Shown here: positions 10,536-20,544 of the stretch, piece after piece
How positions within the stretch are numbered: the stretch's first letter is position 1
Layout: the number at the start of each line of letters is the position of its first letter
NCBI GenBank assembly: GCA_003645535.1
Contig: QNFP01000010.1
Location: 1 to 39,968, forward strand
Length of the DNA: 39,968 bases
Reading direction: 5' to 3'
DNA from: Gammaproteobacteria bacterium
GTDB taxonomy: Bacteria; Pseudomonadota; Gammaproteobacteria; Pseudomonadales; Porticoccaceae
Program-made: the position numbers and the translations under genes
Notes under the pieces: generated by a model
What the model saw: only the letters and a program-made list of their open reading frames with translations
What the model was told of the DNA's origin: nothing
The model's database searches: none

Positions 10536-12191
10536 ATGTATATATATGACCATCACGATAAAACCCTGTTAAGGGAACGCGTTACCCAGTTTCGCAGGCA
10601 AACCGAATCCTTTCTGGCCGGGGATCTAGCAGAAGATGAATTCCTGCCCCTGCGTCTGCAAAATGGTCTGTATATTCAGCGCCTGGCGCCTATGCTACGC
10701 ATTAACATCCCTTACGGTATGTTATCGTCTAATCAGTTACGCAAGCTCGCACATATCACGCGAACTTACGACAAGGGTTATGCACATTTTACGACTCGAC
10801 AAAATATCCAGCTCAACTGGCCTCAACTTGAGGAAGTACCGGATATTCTTGCTGAACTCGCTGAAGTCGATATGCATGCTATCCAGAGCAGCGGCAATTG
10901 CATTCGCAATATAACCTCCGACGAGTTCGCCGGGATAAGTACGGATGAAACTGAGGATCCTCGCCCCTGGTGCGAAATTATTCGCCAATGGTCAACACTA
11001 CATCCGGAATTCGCATTTTTGCCACGCAAGTTCAAGATAGCTGTTACTGGCTCTGAGGGTGATCGCGCCGCTACCCAGGTTCATGACATCGGCCTGCAAT
11101 TAGTGAAAGGCCCCAGCAGCGAAATCGGCTTCCAGGTTCTAGTCGGCGGAGGAATGGGCCGCACCCCTGTGATCGGCACCGTGATCAAAAACTTCCTGCC
11201 CGCTGTACACCTGCTCACTTACCTGGAGGCCATATTACGGGTGTATAACCGTTACGGCCGTCGGGACAACAAATACAAAGCCCGTATCAAAATACTTGTA
11301 AAAGCATGGACACCTGAGGTTTTCACTCAAAAAGTAGAAGAAGAGTGGCTTCGCGCAAAAAATGGCCCCGCAACATTAACAGATACCGAAATTGCCCGGG
11401 CAAAATCATTTTTCACTGCGCCAGCTTATGAAAAAAATACCGACTGCCCCGACCAACTGACAATGCCAGAGCAGCCTGTTGCCTTTACACGGTGGTGTGA
11501 CAGAAATGTAAAGCAGCACAAAACACCAGGTTATTGTGCTGTTTTTCTTTCCCTAAAGCCCACCGGTGTCGCCCCAGGTGATGTCACCGAACAACAGCTG
11601 GAATCCATTGCGGAACTTGCTGACAACTACAGTTTTGGTGAAGTCCGCGTCACACATCAGCAAAATGTGGTGTTGGCCGATGTCAAACAAAAGGATTTAC
11701 CAGCGTTGTGGGTTGAGGCAAAGAAAATGGGTTTTGCAACACCGAACGTAGGTACGTTAACGGACATGATTTGCTGCCCCGGTGGTGATTTCTGCTCACT
11801 GGCCAATGCCAAATCAATTCCGGTGGCGGAAGCAATTCAGCGATGTTTTGATGACATGGACTACCTCTATGACATTGGCGACGTCAGCCTCAATATCTCA
11901 GGATGCATGAATGCCTGCGGACACCACCATATTGGTAATATTGGCATTCTCGGTGTCGATAAAAAGGGCCTGGAGTTTTATCAGATCCAGCTCGGTGGAA
12001 GTGCCGGCAGCGATGCAGCACTTGGCAGCGTACTCGGGCCTTCTTTCTTTGCCAGTGAAGTACCGGAGGTAATAGCGAAAATTCTGCAGGTCTATGTAGA
12101 CCATCGAATTGACGGCGAACGTTTTTTCGACACACAACGACGTATCGGTATAACCCCTTTCAAGGAGTGCATCTATGCAAAAGCTGCTTGA
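10536..12191 (+). CDS. cysI: Sulfite/nitrite reductase hemoprotein, CysI type
   Basis: 551 aa; ferredoxin-like half domains and siroheme/4Fe-4S motifs (DMICCPGGDFCSLANAKS ... LNISGCMNACGHHHIGNIGILG). Confidence 0.9.
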   Translation: MYIYDHHDKTLLRERVTQFRRQTESFLAGDLAEDEFLPLRLQNGLYIQRLAPMLRINIPYGMLSSNQLRKLAHITRTYDKGYAHFTTRQNIQLNWPQLEEVPDILAELAEVDMHAIQSSGNCIRNITSDEFAGISTDETEDPRPWCEIIRQWSTLHPEFAFLPRKFKIAVTGSEGDRAATQVHDIGLQLVKGPSSEIGFQVLVGGGMGRTPVIGTVIKNFLPAVHLLTYLEAILRVYNRYGRRDNKYKARIKILVKAWTPEVFTQKVEEEWLRAKNGPATLTDTEIARAKSFFTAPAYEKNTDCPDQLTMPEQPVAFTRWCDRNVKQHKTPGYCAVFLSLKPTGVAPGDVTEQQLESIAELADNYSFGEVRVTHQQNVVLADVKQKDLPALWVEAKKMGFATPNVGTLTDMICCPGGDFCSLANAKSIPVAEAIQRCFDDMDYLYDIGDVSLNISGCMNACGHHHIGNIGILGVDKKGLEFYQIQLGGSAGSDAALGSVLGPSFFASEVPEVIAKILQVYVDHRIDGERFFDTQRRIGITPFKECIYAKAA

Positions 12192-12687
12192 TAAAGATGG
12201 CAATGTGCTAAGCGAAGACCCCTGGCAGATTATGCCTCGAGGCTTTGACGGAATGTTAAACAGCGACCATATGTTGGTGCCAGTGCAATACTGGCTGGAT
12301 ACTCTCCCAGATAGTGATGCTAACTCGGTCTGTAATGATCAACATGCGAGTGGTATATGGCTAGATAGCGATATCGAACTTGAGCCTCTCGCTGATCATA
12401 TATCTACATGGGATTGTATCGGCATTCATTTTCAGACATTTATGGATGGCCGGGGATTTTCTCTGGCGAGGCTTCTCAGGGAGCAATATAATTACCGGGG
12501 CGAGCTCAGGGCCTTTGGTAATATTATCCCCGACCAGTTTTACTACCTCGCCCGCTGTGGGTTCGATACGTTTTTGCTTGAAGATTACAGCCCGGATTTT
12601 GACCCACTGCCCTACCTCAACAATTTCACTGTAAGCTACCAGGGTAGCGTCGATCAGCCGCAACCACTATTCAGACGCAGAACCTGA
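12175..12687 (+). CDS. DUF934-like protein, coupled to the sulfite reductase gene
   Basis: 170 aa; overlaps the cysI 3' end by 17 bp; internal motif GRGFSLARLLREQYNYRGELRAFGNIIPDQFYYLARCGFDTF is typical of DUF934 proteins next to cysI. Confidence 0.85.
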   Translation: MQKLLDKDGNVLSEDPWQIMPRGFDGMLNSDHMLVPVQYWLDTLPDSDANSVCNDQHASGIWLDSDIELEPLADHISTWDCIGIHFQTFMDGRGFSLARLLREQYNYRGELRAFGNIIPDQFYYLARCGFDTFLLEDYSPDFDPLPYLNNFTVSYQGSVDQPQPLFRRRT

Positions 12688-12761
12688 TTTTTTATTGTAA
12701 AAATTTATTTTTGTGTTTATGCCTCGTTCTGGGCAAAATACCGTTTTAACGGAATAATGCC

Positions 12762-13928
12762 GTGGACGACACTGTATTTCACTCGTTTTTCCTCATATTT
12801 ACTGGCGCAGCTGTGGTTGCTTCAATGGCTCTATACGGACGCCAGCCCATGCTTGTGGCCTATATTGTGCTCGGAGGCCTGCTCGGGCCTTACGGCTCCG
12901 GACTCGTTCCCGACGTCAAGCTAATCGCTGACATTTCCCACATTGGCATTATCTTCCTTTTATTTCTGCTCGGCCTTGATATGCAACCTCAGGCCCTGTT
13001 TGGCGTTTTCAAAAAAGTCACCCTTGTCACGCTCATCAGCGCAATAATTTTTGCCATGGTTGGCTATGGAGTTGGGTACCTGTTTGGCTTCACTCAGCTA
13101 GAAAACATAATCATCGGCAGCGCCATGATGTTTTCCAGCACCATAATCGGGATAAAACTATTACCCACAACCATCTTGCACCACCGTCATGTCGGCGAAA
13201 TGATGATCGGCATGTTATTGGTCCAGGATTTTCTTGCCATCTTTGTGTTGCTTATATTACTTAGCGGCGGTGACGGTTCGGTAGATGTGGGACAGATTGG
13301 AATCGCCCTGCTGGCACTGCCCATTTTGGTTGGCCTGTGCGTCACAGCCGTGCGCTATTTATTACTACCTTTATTTACACGGTTTGATCGTATGGGGGAA
13401 TATGTTTTTCTGCTTGCCATCGGCTGGTGTCTCGGCGTTGCAGAGCTCGCCGAATTAGTCAATTTATCCCGAGAGATAGGTGCTTTTATCGCCGGCATCA
13501 CCATTGCTACCAGCCCAATAGCAAAACATATTGCACTTAGTCTAAAACCGCTACGCGACTTTTTTCTTATCCTCTTCTTTTTCTCTCTGGGTGCGCAGTT
13601 TAACCTGACTCTGCTGCCGGACATCATTGCACCAGCTCTATTGCTGGGCGGCAGTATGTTGGTGATAAAGCCTCTGGTCTTTCGCTTTTTGCTGCGCCAG
13701 CAAAGCGAGAAAAATGCCCTGGCATGGGATCTTGGCTTCAGGCTAGGTCAGATTAGTGAGTTTTCACTGTTAATTGCCTATGTGGCGTTCAGTGCATCCT
13801 TAATCAGTAACCTGGCATCTCACCTAATCCAGGCAGCCGCAATCCTGACCTTCCTGTTATCAAGCTATGTTGTGGTATTAAATTTCCCCAATCCTATCGC
13901 TATCAAAGAGGAACTACGTAGAGACTAA
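12762..13928 (+). CDS. CPA2-family monovalent cation:proton antiporter (Kef-type membrane domain only)
   Basis: 388 aa polytopic protein starting at GTG; LGGLLGPYGSGLVPDVKLIADISHIGIIFLLFLLGLDMQPQALF; no C-terminal RCK/TrkA domain. Confidence 0.88.
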   Translation: MDDTVFHSFFLIFTGAAVVASMALYGRQPMLVAYIVLGGLLGPYGSGLVPDVKLIADISHIGIIFLLFLLGLDMQPQALFGVFKKVTLVTLISAIIFAMVGYGVGYLFGFTQLENIIIGSAMMFSSTIIGIKLLPTTILHHRHVGEMMIGMLLVQDFLAIFVLLILLSGGDGSVDVGQIGIALLALPILVGLCVTAVRYLLLPLFTRFDRMGEYVFLLAIGWCLGVAELAELVNLSREIGAFIAGITIATSPIAKHIALSLKPLRDFFLILFFFSLGAQFNLTLLPDIIAPALLLGGSMLVIKPLVFRFLLRQQSEKNALAWDLGFRLGQISEFSLLIAYVAFSASLISNLASHLIQAAAILTFLLSSYVVVLNFPNPIAIKEELRRD

Positions 13929-13950
13929 AGACATTAACCCCATAGCAAGA

Positions 13951-14991
13951 TCAGAAGTAGTGATGAGATTTTGATAAACGGTTGATCCATCGCACCAGCA
14001 AACGATCGCTTGTTTCTTCGACCGCAATACCAAATTTTTCTGGCAAGGTTTTTTTCTCTATATAATGTACTTCAAAGACACTGCGATCCTTCGCCAGGGC
14101 TGTTAAATATTCATCACTGGTTTTAATGTCATCTACCAGACCTATTTGTTGCGCTCTGCTACCGTACCAAATCTCACCAGTAGCTACCTCCTCGATATCC
14201 AGTTTTTGTCTTCGTTCAGCAACGTATTCTTTAAACAAATCATGAATATCTTCCATATCCTGACGAAACTTATCTCTACCTTCTTCAGTATTTTCTCCCA
14301 ATACTGTCAGGGTACGCTTGTATTTGCCTGCCGTAATCAGCTCGACGTCCACATCATGACGCTTTAACAGCCTGTTAATATTGGGGATTTGGGCAACGAC
14401 GCCAATAGAGCCGATAATAGCAAAGGGTGCAGCCACAACTTTGTCCGCCACACACGCCATCATATAGCCACCGCTCGCTGCAACCTTATCGACGCAGATG
14501 GTTAACGAAATATTCTGCTTTCTAATTCTGTCCAGCTGACTAGCTGCAAGTCCATAACTGTGAACCATACCGCCGCTGCTTTCCAGCTTAACAACCACTT
14601 CATCATCTGATTTCACCTGTGCAAGTATCGCCGTTATTTCTTCACGTAGGGCAGCTACCGCCGAAGCCCGTAAATCACCATGAAAATTTAATACAAACGT
14701 CCTTCCTCCCTGAGACTCAGCAATATCCTTCGTTGTTTTTTTTGCGGATAGCTTATCTCTCTTTTTCCTCTCCTTTATTGCACTTTTTTTCTCATGGGGA
14801 GGCAATATAGATTCTGCAAAAGTATCCTCGTTTTTTTTTAATTTTTCACTAAGAGATGTTACTTCAATATGTCCCTTATCTTTTGGTTTTGCCCTGGATG
14901 CACCGGCTATCAGCGCAATAAGCACTCCAAAACTGAGCAAAACCGTTATTATCTTTGCCAGAAAAAGACCGTAATCAGTTACAAAATCCAA
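13951..14991 (-). CDS. sohB: Inner-membrane serine protease SohB (S49 family)
   Basis: 346 aa; LNFHGDLRASAVAALREEITAIL, KLESSGGMVHSYGLAASQLDRIR, CVDKVAASGGYMMACVADKVVAAPFAIIGSIGVVAQIPN. Confidence 0.92.
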   Translation of the reverse strand: MDFVTDYGLFLAKIITVLLSFGVLIALIAGASRAKPKDKGHIEVTSLSEKLKKNEDTFAESILPPHEKKSAIKERKKRDKLSAKKTTKDIAESQGGRTFVLNFHGDLRASAVAALREEITAILAQVKSDDEVVVKLESSGGMVHSYGLAASQLDRIRKQNISLTICVDKVAASGGYMMACVADKVVAAPFAIIGSIGVVAQIPNINRLLKRHDVDVELITAGKYKRTLTVLGENTEEGRDKFRQDMEDIHDLFKEYVAERRQKLDIEEVATGEIWYGSRAQQIGLVDDIKTSDEYLTALAKDRSVFEVHYIEKKTLPEKFGIAVEETSDRLLVRWINRLSKSHHYF

Positions 14992-15023
14992 AAATTATCT
15001 CCTGTTGGTTCATACATACCGGG

Positions 15024-15662
15024 TCAGGGGGCATTATCCGCCACCCGACTCTTTTCTGCCACCAAACCGAGGTTAGTCAGGTTTACTATATAAACTGTCT
15101 TATCTGTTACTGGCTTTTTCATAGTGCTGGTAACTTGCAGGGAAATAAACCTGTCGATCCACGGTATTTTTTTCAGGAATGGCCATGAATCGATCAAGTC
15201 ACTACTGGTATGTAATAACTCAGCAGACCTTTCTATGCTGGCGGCCTTACGGGATGTAACATTCAGTGCATAAAAATATTCCAGCCTGATCATTGGCTCG
15301 ATATCCCTAAACATATGTTTGTTCAACCTAAGTACCCGTGCATCAAGTTGCCAATAGTCACCTGTTAATTTCTGGATATATTCGTGGCCCATGTGGTCTT
15401 TAACATGGGCACTAAACTGACCGTCAGATTCGCGTCTGAAATGCACCACTGCCGCCGGTTTGCCATCTGACAGATAATGGTAGGACGCCATATCCAGCCC
15501 TGAGAAGATAGCCAGTCCCCCACCACTGAGAAAAACAAGGCATAGCAATAGCACTAACAGTTGGTTAAATACTTTGTACTTCCAGAGCATACGCACAGCG
15601 ACAAAACACAATATCCCTCCTGGTATCACCAGGCTCAGGGTGAGAACATTTAGTTTATCCAT
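15024..15662 (-). CDS. Conserved-looking hypothetical membrane protein
   Basis: 212 aa with two N-terminal TM segments (VLTLSLVIPGGILCFVAVRML; LLVLLLCLVFLSGGGLAIFSGLDM); located behind sohB. Confidence 0.75.
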   Translation of the reverse strand: MDKLNVLTLSLVIPGGILCFVAVRMLWKYKVFNQLLVLLLCLVFLSGGGLAIFSGLDMASYHYLSDGKPAAVVHFRRESDGQFSAHVKDHMGHEYIQKLTGDYWQLDARVLRLNKHMFRDIEPMIRLEYFYALNVTSRKAASIERSAELLHTSSDLIDSWPFLKKIPWIDRFISLQVTSTMKKPVTDKTVYIVNLTNLGLVAEKSRVADNAP

Positions 15663-15963
15663 GACACTCCCTATAAGGAGGCTGATTACTTCTCAACGCA
15701 GCTAGTTACGGTTTGAAATGGGTTCATTCAAAGCAATAATCGCACATATTACACGGTATATTTATCGGGCCTGGCTCTACCCAAATCACTTAATGGGAAA
15801 GTCCCGGCAAACCAGAACCTGCGCGGTGAAATACTGTAGGTACGAAGTGTACTGGGTACTTTAAACAACTGCACAAACCTGGAGTGTACGGTTTCATGAA
15901 TGAATTCCGTAGAGCTTAGTCAGGGGCCGAGAACGTCACGTAAAGCAGTGGCCGGGAGTTACA

Positions 15964-15983
15964 CCAAAAGTGGGTCCTTTTGG
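15964..15983. repeat. Short perfect hairpin downstream of the fimL-like gene
   Basis: CCAAAAG-TGGGTC-CTTTTGG (7-bp stem, 6-nt loop); no adjoining T-run on the 3' side of the fimL direction. Confidence 0.4.
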
Positions 15984-16060
15984 CCAGGCAAAAAATTAGA
16001 CTTCGTGTATTTCAAATCCCGGTTTATGTGTCGATCAAAGGTTCTTTTAGCGCATTTCCT

Positions 16061-17731
16061 CTATACACCCAGAGAATGCAAACATTCACTCGCAATATCC
16101 AATGGAGCCTCATCTTCTTGATGGCCCGATTTACAATTGGAAATATAGTATTCAAGGCAGGCAATGCTATCCGCAAAAACCTCCCAGTAATTTTCTACCA
16201 ACCGCTCAGATTCACTCGAAAACAGTAATTCTTTTACAAAAACAAGACACTGCGCAGTCAGATCTGCGAGTCGATCCAGCCCGATAATACGAGCGCTACC
16301 GGTAACAACCTGGAAAGCTGACTCGAGCTCTGGCAGGACTTCTTCCCCGGAATAACCCGAGGAGACGTCGCCAAGCAACTCCTTTATTTCGCTGAGATGT
16401 ATCTCGGACTCACCCATAACTGCAAGTTGTGCGGTTTTAAGCAGACTGTCCTGCAAAATTTCGGTTAATGGCCTGTTCTCCCACATTTCTGCTTCCGTCC
16501 TGGTAGCTGGGGCATGATTGAATTCAACCAGGGCACACTCAGCCTGCAAAATAGTATCGATAAAATCAGCTATCATTTCCGGGGGCAGTTCGCTGTCAGG
16601 TCTATTCGATTGCAAACGTGTACTGTGCTGCGCGAAACACCTCGACAGACCCCGAAAGCCTGCTTGCTCCCACAGTGAAGCAATACTTTCAAACACCAGG
16701 TGCAAATCCGCAACTATAGTTCTAGCGCCCTCTCTATTTTCTTCCTGGGTACCATCGAGCAGAGACCGTGCATCTTGAAGTAACTCTTTTAAAGTCTGAA
16801 ATGTTTGCTGGCTATCTTCATCCGACCGATCGTAAAGAGATTCCCTTATGGTACTGATATCCTGTTCGGAAAAATCAAGCTCTGGAATACCAGCTCTTGT
16901 TCTTCGCTCTCTTTCTTCATCGTCACTCGCCTCAAACAAGGCCACAAGACTGACAAATGCCCGCCATAAGCCTTCTGGGTAGGGGTTACGCCCTTCGCCA
17001 GGATTTTCTGCGGCAAGAAGTCTCAGTTGCTTTTCAACTGCTGCGAGCAGACGCACACGTTCCACCTGCAGATCCAGCCTACCTTCAGCAAATGCTCTGA
17101 GCACAAGACCGATCACCCACCAGTAGTCCTTCTCCATCACCAGCAAGGCAATATTTTGCAAACGCTGAGCAACTCGGTAAAGAATAACAAAGGCTTTCTT
17201 ACGGTTATTATCCCGAATAATATCAAGCAGACCGAACTGATAGAGGTGTAGTAAACGTTTGACATCATCCCGTTGTTCGCCGGCAAGAGGATTAGAAGCA
17301 ACTTCTTTATCAAAAGGTGGCCACGAAACATTCGTTAAGCAATGATACTCATAAAGTGGGGGTTTACCGCGTAAACGTCTAAACGCAGTCATTTCGGGCA
17401 ATAAAATGCAGGCATTTTCTTTTTTGGCAACAACAATAGCGGCGGCAAGTTTGTCGGCTGTATCTAAACTACTAGCCAAAAGACTGGTGAGCGCTTCTTT
17501 ATCAACTTCATTAGCCAAAGCTGCTTCAATGGATAAAACCATTTCGTCAGCCAACTGCCGCAAGCCATCCAGACCAGCGATAATGCACACCCCACGAATT
17601 TGTTTAATCGCATCATTTAATGGATCGAGGTGCTCAGCATCAAGCTGCGCGGCCATGGCCTGAGCCTCTTTTATGGCAAAGCCAAGTTCTGTGTCGAGCA
17701 GATCGATAACATGGTTATTTAATGTGTGCAT
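16061..17731 (-). CDS. fimL: FimL-like protein (ChpA N-terminal / degenerate Hpt homologue)
   Basis: 556 aa alpha-helical protein with Hpt-like helical repeats but no recognisable phospho-His Hpt motif; size and location upstream of dnaQ/rnhA resemble fimL context in pseudomonads. Confidence 0.7.
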   Translation of the reverse strand: MHTLNNHVIDLLDTELGFAIKEAQAMAAQLDAEHLDPLNDAIKQIRGVCIIAGLDGLRQLADEMVLSIEAALANEVDKEALTSLLASSLDTADKLAAAIVVAKKENACILLPEMTAFRRLRGKPPLYEYHCLTNVSWPPFDKEVASNPLAGEQRDDVKRLLHLYQFGLLDIIRDNNRKKAFVILYRVAQRLQNIALLVMEKDYWWVIGLVLRAFAEGRLDLQVERVRLLAAVEKQLRLLAAENPGEGRNPYPEGLWRAFVSLVALFEASDDEERERRTRAGIPELDFSEQDISTIRESLYDRSDEDSQQTFQTLKELLQDARSLLDGTQEENREGARTIVADLHLVFESIASLWEQAGFRGLSRCFAQHSTRLQSNRPDSELPPEMIADFIDTILQAECALVEFNHAPATRTEAEMWENRPLTEILQDSLLKTAQLAVMGESEIHLSEIKELLGDVSSGYSGEEVLPELESAFQVVTGSARIIGLDRLADLTAQCLVFVKELLFSSESERLVENYWEVFADSIACLEYYISNCKSGHQEDEAPLDIASECLHSLGV

Positions 17732-18171
17732 GGGGACAATGCCAACCCAATCGTTAATCTATGATGAAAGTTCTTTATAATCATATAGTTCAAAAAATAA
17801 TATAAAATTATTCTATCATGATACAACGCTTTGGTATGAGTTCATAGCTGATGATATTTTACTTTTGTGAGCTACACCCCAGCACAAAAATACGCAGATA
17901 ATATCAACTATTTTTAGTGAACGACGTCACAGTTCATGATTATTTTGCATTCAATTGTAAGCAATAGTACAGACAGCGATCATTATTGGCCGATATTTCG
18001 TGGAGCAATATTTTTGTCGGGTCGTCTGATTCTTGACGAGGCACAGCAATTAGATCTGGGCGTGGGTGGGATAATTCGTTGCTCAGAGACTCCATTAGTA
18101 CTAGTCGCCAACTTGCGCTATCGTGCAGGCGATTTGCTGGGATATTGCGGCAACCTTCACAGGCTGCCTGC

Positions 18172-18897
18172 CTACTTATTCGATTCTGGTGGGCCGTGCC
18201 ACAGCCCTGGTTTACCGCTGGCGGACTCAATAGCCATAACCCTCCTGCGATGCGCCGCAAGCTCGGCATCATCGGCATAGAGAACCTTAAGCGGCTGTCT
18301 ACTGTCATCAAGGCGAGTAACACTTCTGCTTGCACCGATTGATTGCATGGAGTTTTCGCCGCCCAGGCTTAAATCGCCCTGGCCACCGGTCATCAACAAA
18401 TAAACATCGGTAAGAATTTCTGCATCAAGTAACGCACCATGCAGAGTTCTCTGCGAATTATCTACATGGTAACGCTTACACAGTGCGTCCAGACTGTTAC
18501 GTTGTCCTGGGTGGAGTTGTCGTGCCAACACCAGTGTATCTGTGATGGCACACTGGCTCTCAATTAGAAAATCGTCTCGGCCCATCCGCGCAAATTCATG
18601 ATTTATAAAACCAACATCAAAGGGGGCATTATGAATAATCAGTTCCGCATTGCTAACAAACTCCAAAAACTCGTCGGCAATAGCTTTAAATACTGGTTTG
18701 CCCTCCAGATCATCATGAGTAATACCATGGACCTCCATGGCTCCTGCGTCTATCTCCCGCTCTGGATTAATGTAACGATGAAAATGATTATTGGTAAGAC
18801 GCCTGTTTACCAGCTCTACACAACCAATTTCTATAATGCGATGATCCTGACTCCATTCCAGCCCGGTCGTTTCAGTGTCGAGAACTACTTGCCTCAT
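18172..18897 (-). CDS. dnaQ: DNA polymerase III epsilon subunit
   Basis: [35 protein letters not shown]...[14 protein letters not shown]...[22 protein letters not shown]. Confidence 0.96.
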   Translation of the reverse strand: MRQVVLDTETTGLEWSQDHRIIEIGCVELVNRRLTNNHFHRYINPEREIDAGAMEVHGITHDDLEGKPVFKAIADEFLEFVSNAELIIHNAPFDVGFINHEFARMGRDDFLIESQCAITDTLVLARQLHPGQRNSLDALCKRYHVDNSQRTLHGALLDAEILTDVYLLMTGGQGDLSLGGENSMQSIGASRSVTRLDDSRQPLKVLYADDAELAAHRRRVMAIESASGKPGLWHGPPESNK

Positions 18898-19349
18898 AAC
18901 GCCGCCAGCATGTCATCAATCGCAATGTTTGCCAGCCGATCAGCAATTTCGTTCTCGCGATGACCGCTGTGCCCTTTAACCCAGTGCCAGGTCACCTTAT
19001 GGCGCTCGGCAACAGATTCTAGGCGCTGCCACAGGTCCTTATTTTTTACTGGTTTTTTGGCAGCTGTCTTCCAGCCACGTTTTTTCCAGTTGGGTAACCA
19101 TTCGGTAATGCCTTTACGCACATATTCAGAATCAGATGTTAAATCAACCCGACAGGGTTCTTTAAGCACCGTCAAAGCCTTTATCGCTGCCATCAACTCC
19201 ATGCGATTATTAGTCGTCTCTGGCTCGCTGCCGTACATCTCCTTTTCGATACTATCACTACGCAGCAGCACTCCCCAGCCTCCTGGACCGGGATTACCCC
19301 TACACGCCCCATCGGTAAAAACCTCTACATGTTTCTTCACTATATTCAT
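18894..19349 (-). CDS. rnhA: Ribonuclease HI
   Basis: [22 protein letters not shown]...[15 protein letters not shown]...[23 protein letters not shown]; 4-bp overlap with dnaQ start. Confidence 0.97.
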   Translation of the reverse strand: MNIVKKHVEVFTDGACRGNPGPGGWGVLLRSDSIEKEMYGSEPETTNNRMELMAAIKALTVLKEPCRVDLTSDSEYVRKGITEWLPNWKKRGWKTAAKKPVKNKDLWQRLESVAERHKVTWHWVKGHSGHRENEIADRLANIAIDDMLAAL

Positions 19350-19360
19350 TACTCTTCGTT

Positions 19361-20149
19361 TTAGGCACTGTCCTTATCAACTGTTTTCAACCCAGCAAAC
19401 GCCGGCACTTTGACAGGGGGCCAACGAGTCTGGCGCACCGGGGTCAACGGCACTACCTGTTTACGCGCAACTATGACAAAAAATGCCCCTGCTGAAATAC
19501 GTCTTCTAATCCACCCAGACAACTGTCGATCTCGATTTATCTGGCTATCGCGCATACCTTTCATTGCACCACCCCGATCGGCAGTAACAATCTGAAAACC
19601 AATTAGTTGCAACCAGTCGACCAATCGCGCCATGCGTAAACTATGATGCCGCCAAACCTGTTGCGTAGAAAACGAACCCGCTGCCCACTTTGCGAAACCA
19701 AACAGGCTAAAAGGATTAAACGCAATAATTATTATGTGACCACCAGCCGCAACTACTCGGGCAACCTCATTTAATAATTTGTGGGGCTCAGGAGAAAATT
19801 CCAGCGCATGATGCAAAAGCACAACATCCAGAGTATTGGATGGCAGTGGCAATGTTTGATAGTCGCACACGCAAGCGGCATTGCTATCAAAAACGGGCGC
19901 CAGAATTAACTTATGCTCCTGTTGCAGACCCGTTAACAGGCTGTGAGCAGGAGAAATACCTAACTGTGCAGCCCGATACCCCGGCACATTGAATATGCCA
20001 CCAGAACTAATTTGCATTTCGTGATGAAATAAATACTGCCCCATCGGGGTCGCCAGCCAGTTGACCAGGCCTGCCTGAGACTCCATGAGAGTAGGCACCT
20101 GAAACTTGGTGATGAGTCTATCGAGAGCTTTTGGGCCGGATTTCAACAA
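19361..20149 (-). CDS. Class I SAM-dependent methyltransferase
   Basis: 262 aa; [56 protein letters not shown], methyltransf_11 type. Confidence 0.85.
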   Translation of the reverse strand: MLKSGPKALDRLITKFQVPTLMESQAGLVNWLATPMGQYLFHHEMQISSGGIFNVPGYRAAQLGISPAHSLLTGLQQEHKLILAPVFDSNAACVCDYQTLPLPSNTLDVVLLHHALEFSPEPHKLLNEVARVVAAGGHIIIIAFNPFSLFGFAKWAAGSFSTQQVWRHHSLRMARLVDWLQLIGFQIVTADRGGAMKGMRDSQINRDRQLSGWIRRRISAGAFFVIVARKQVVPLTPVRQTRWPPVKVPAFAGLKTVDKDSA

Positions 20150-20192
20150 TATCTCACCTGTTTTAATGACTTATACACCCAAGTCATTATAT

Positions 20193-20343
20193 TATGTGCA
20201 AACTTGCTTTTGGAAGTACTCTGCCAAAGCTAAAAACCTAAACTACAGGGCGGTACTCTTAAGCCAGTGAACCGGTACTTTTAGCGGCTACTGTTAAGCC
20301 GGTACTGTTAAGCCGGTACTGTTTCGTCAAAAGCAAGCACATA
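20193..20343. mobile_element. Candidate MITE-like or large-hairpin element with inverted-repeat ends and internal 14-bp repeats
   Basis: Left arm TATGTGC-AAAC-TTGCTTTTG (20193-20212), right arm CAAAAGCAA-GCACATA (20328-20343): 16 complementary bases interrupted by a 4-nt bulge; interior contains the GTAC repeat array. Confidence 0.5.
20251..20325. repeat. GTAC-containing short tandem repeats (approx. GTACTGTTAAGCCG, 14 bp)
   Basis: ggtactcttaagcc agtgaacc ggtacttttagcgg ctactgttaagcc ggtactgttaagcc ggtactgttt. Confidence 0.75.
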
Positions 20344-20544
20344 GGACAAATGGTTTATCGATCTCCTGTGAATGCGCGCACAGTAATTTTATTGGAAATA
20401 AGCATAATTCGACCATTGCAATTATGCATAATCGAACGCGGAAATTTAAGATCGAAACCGCGCGCCTAATCAAATATAATCATTTGATTCAATAAGTTAA
20501 ATTATATTTTTAAAATTAACATTAAGTGTGGTTTCTATTCTTCT

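Noticed and set aside
15838-15900. Possible group II intron domain V remnant (gtgtacggtttc...)
   Set aside because: The complementary strand of a domain V stem and the conserved catalytic triad/GNRA loop are not present nearby.
17936-18280. 114-aa plus ORF and opposing 131-aa minus ORF between fimL-like gene and dnaQ
   Set aside because: Both overlap the dnaQ 3' end, neither shows a recognisable domain or good SD; probably chance ORFs.
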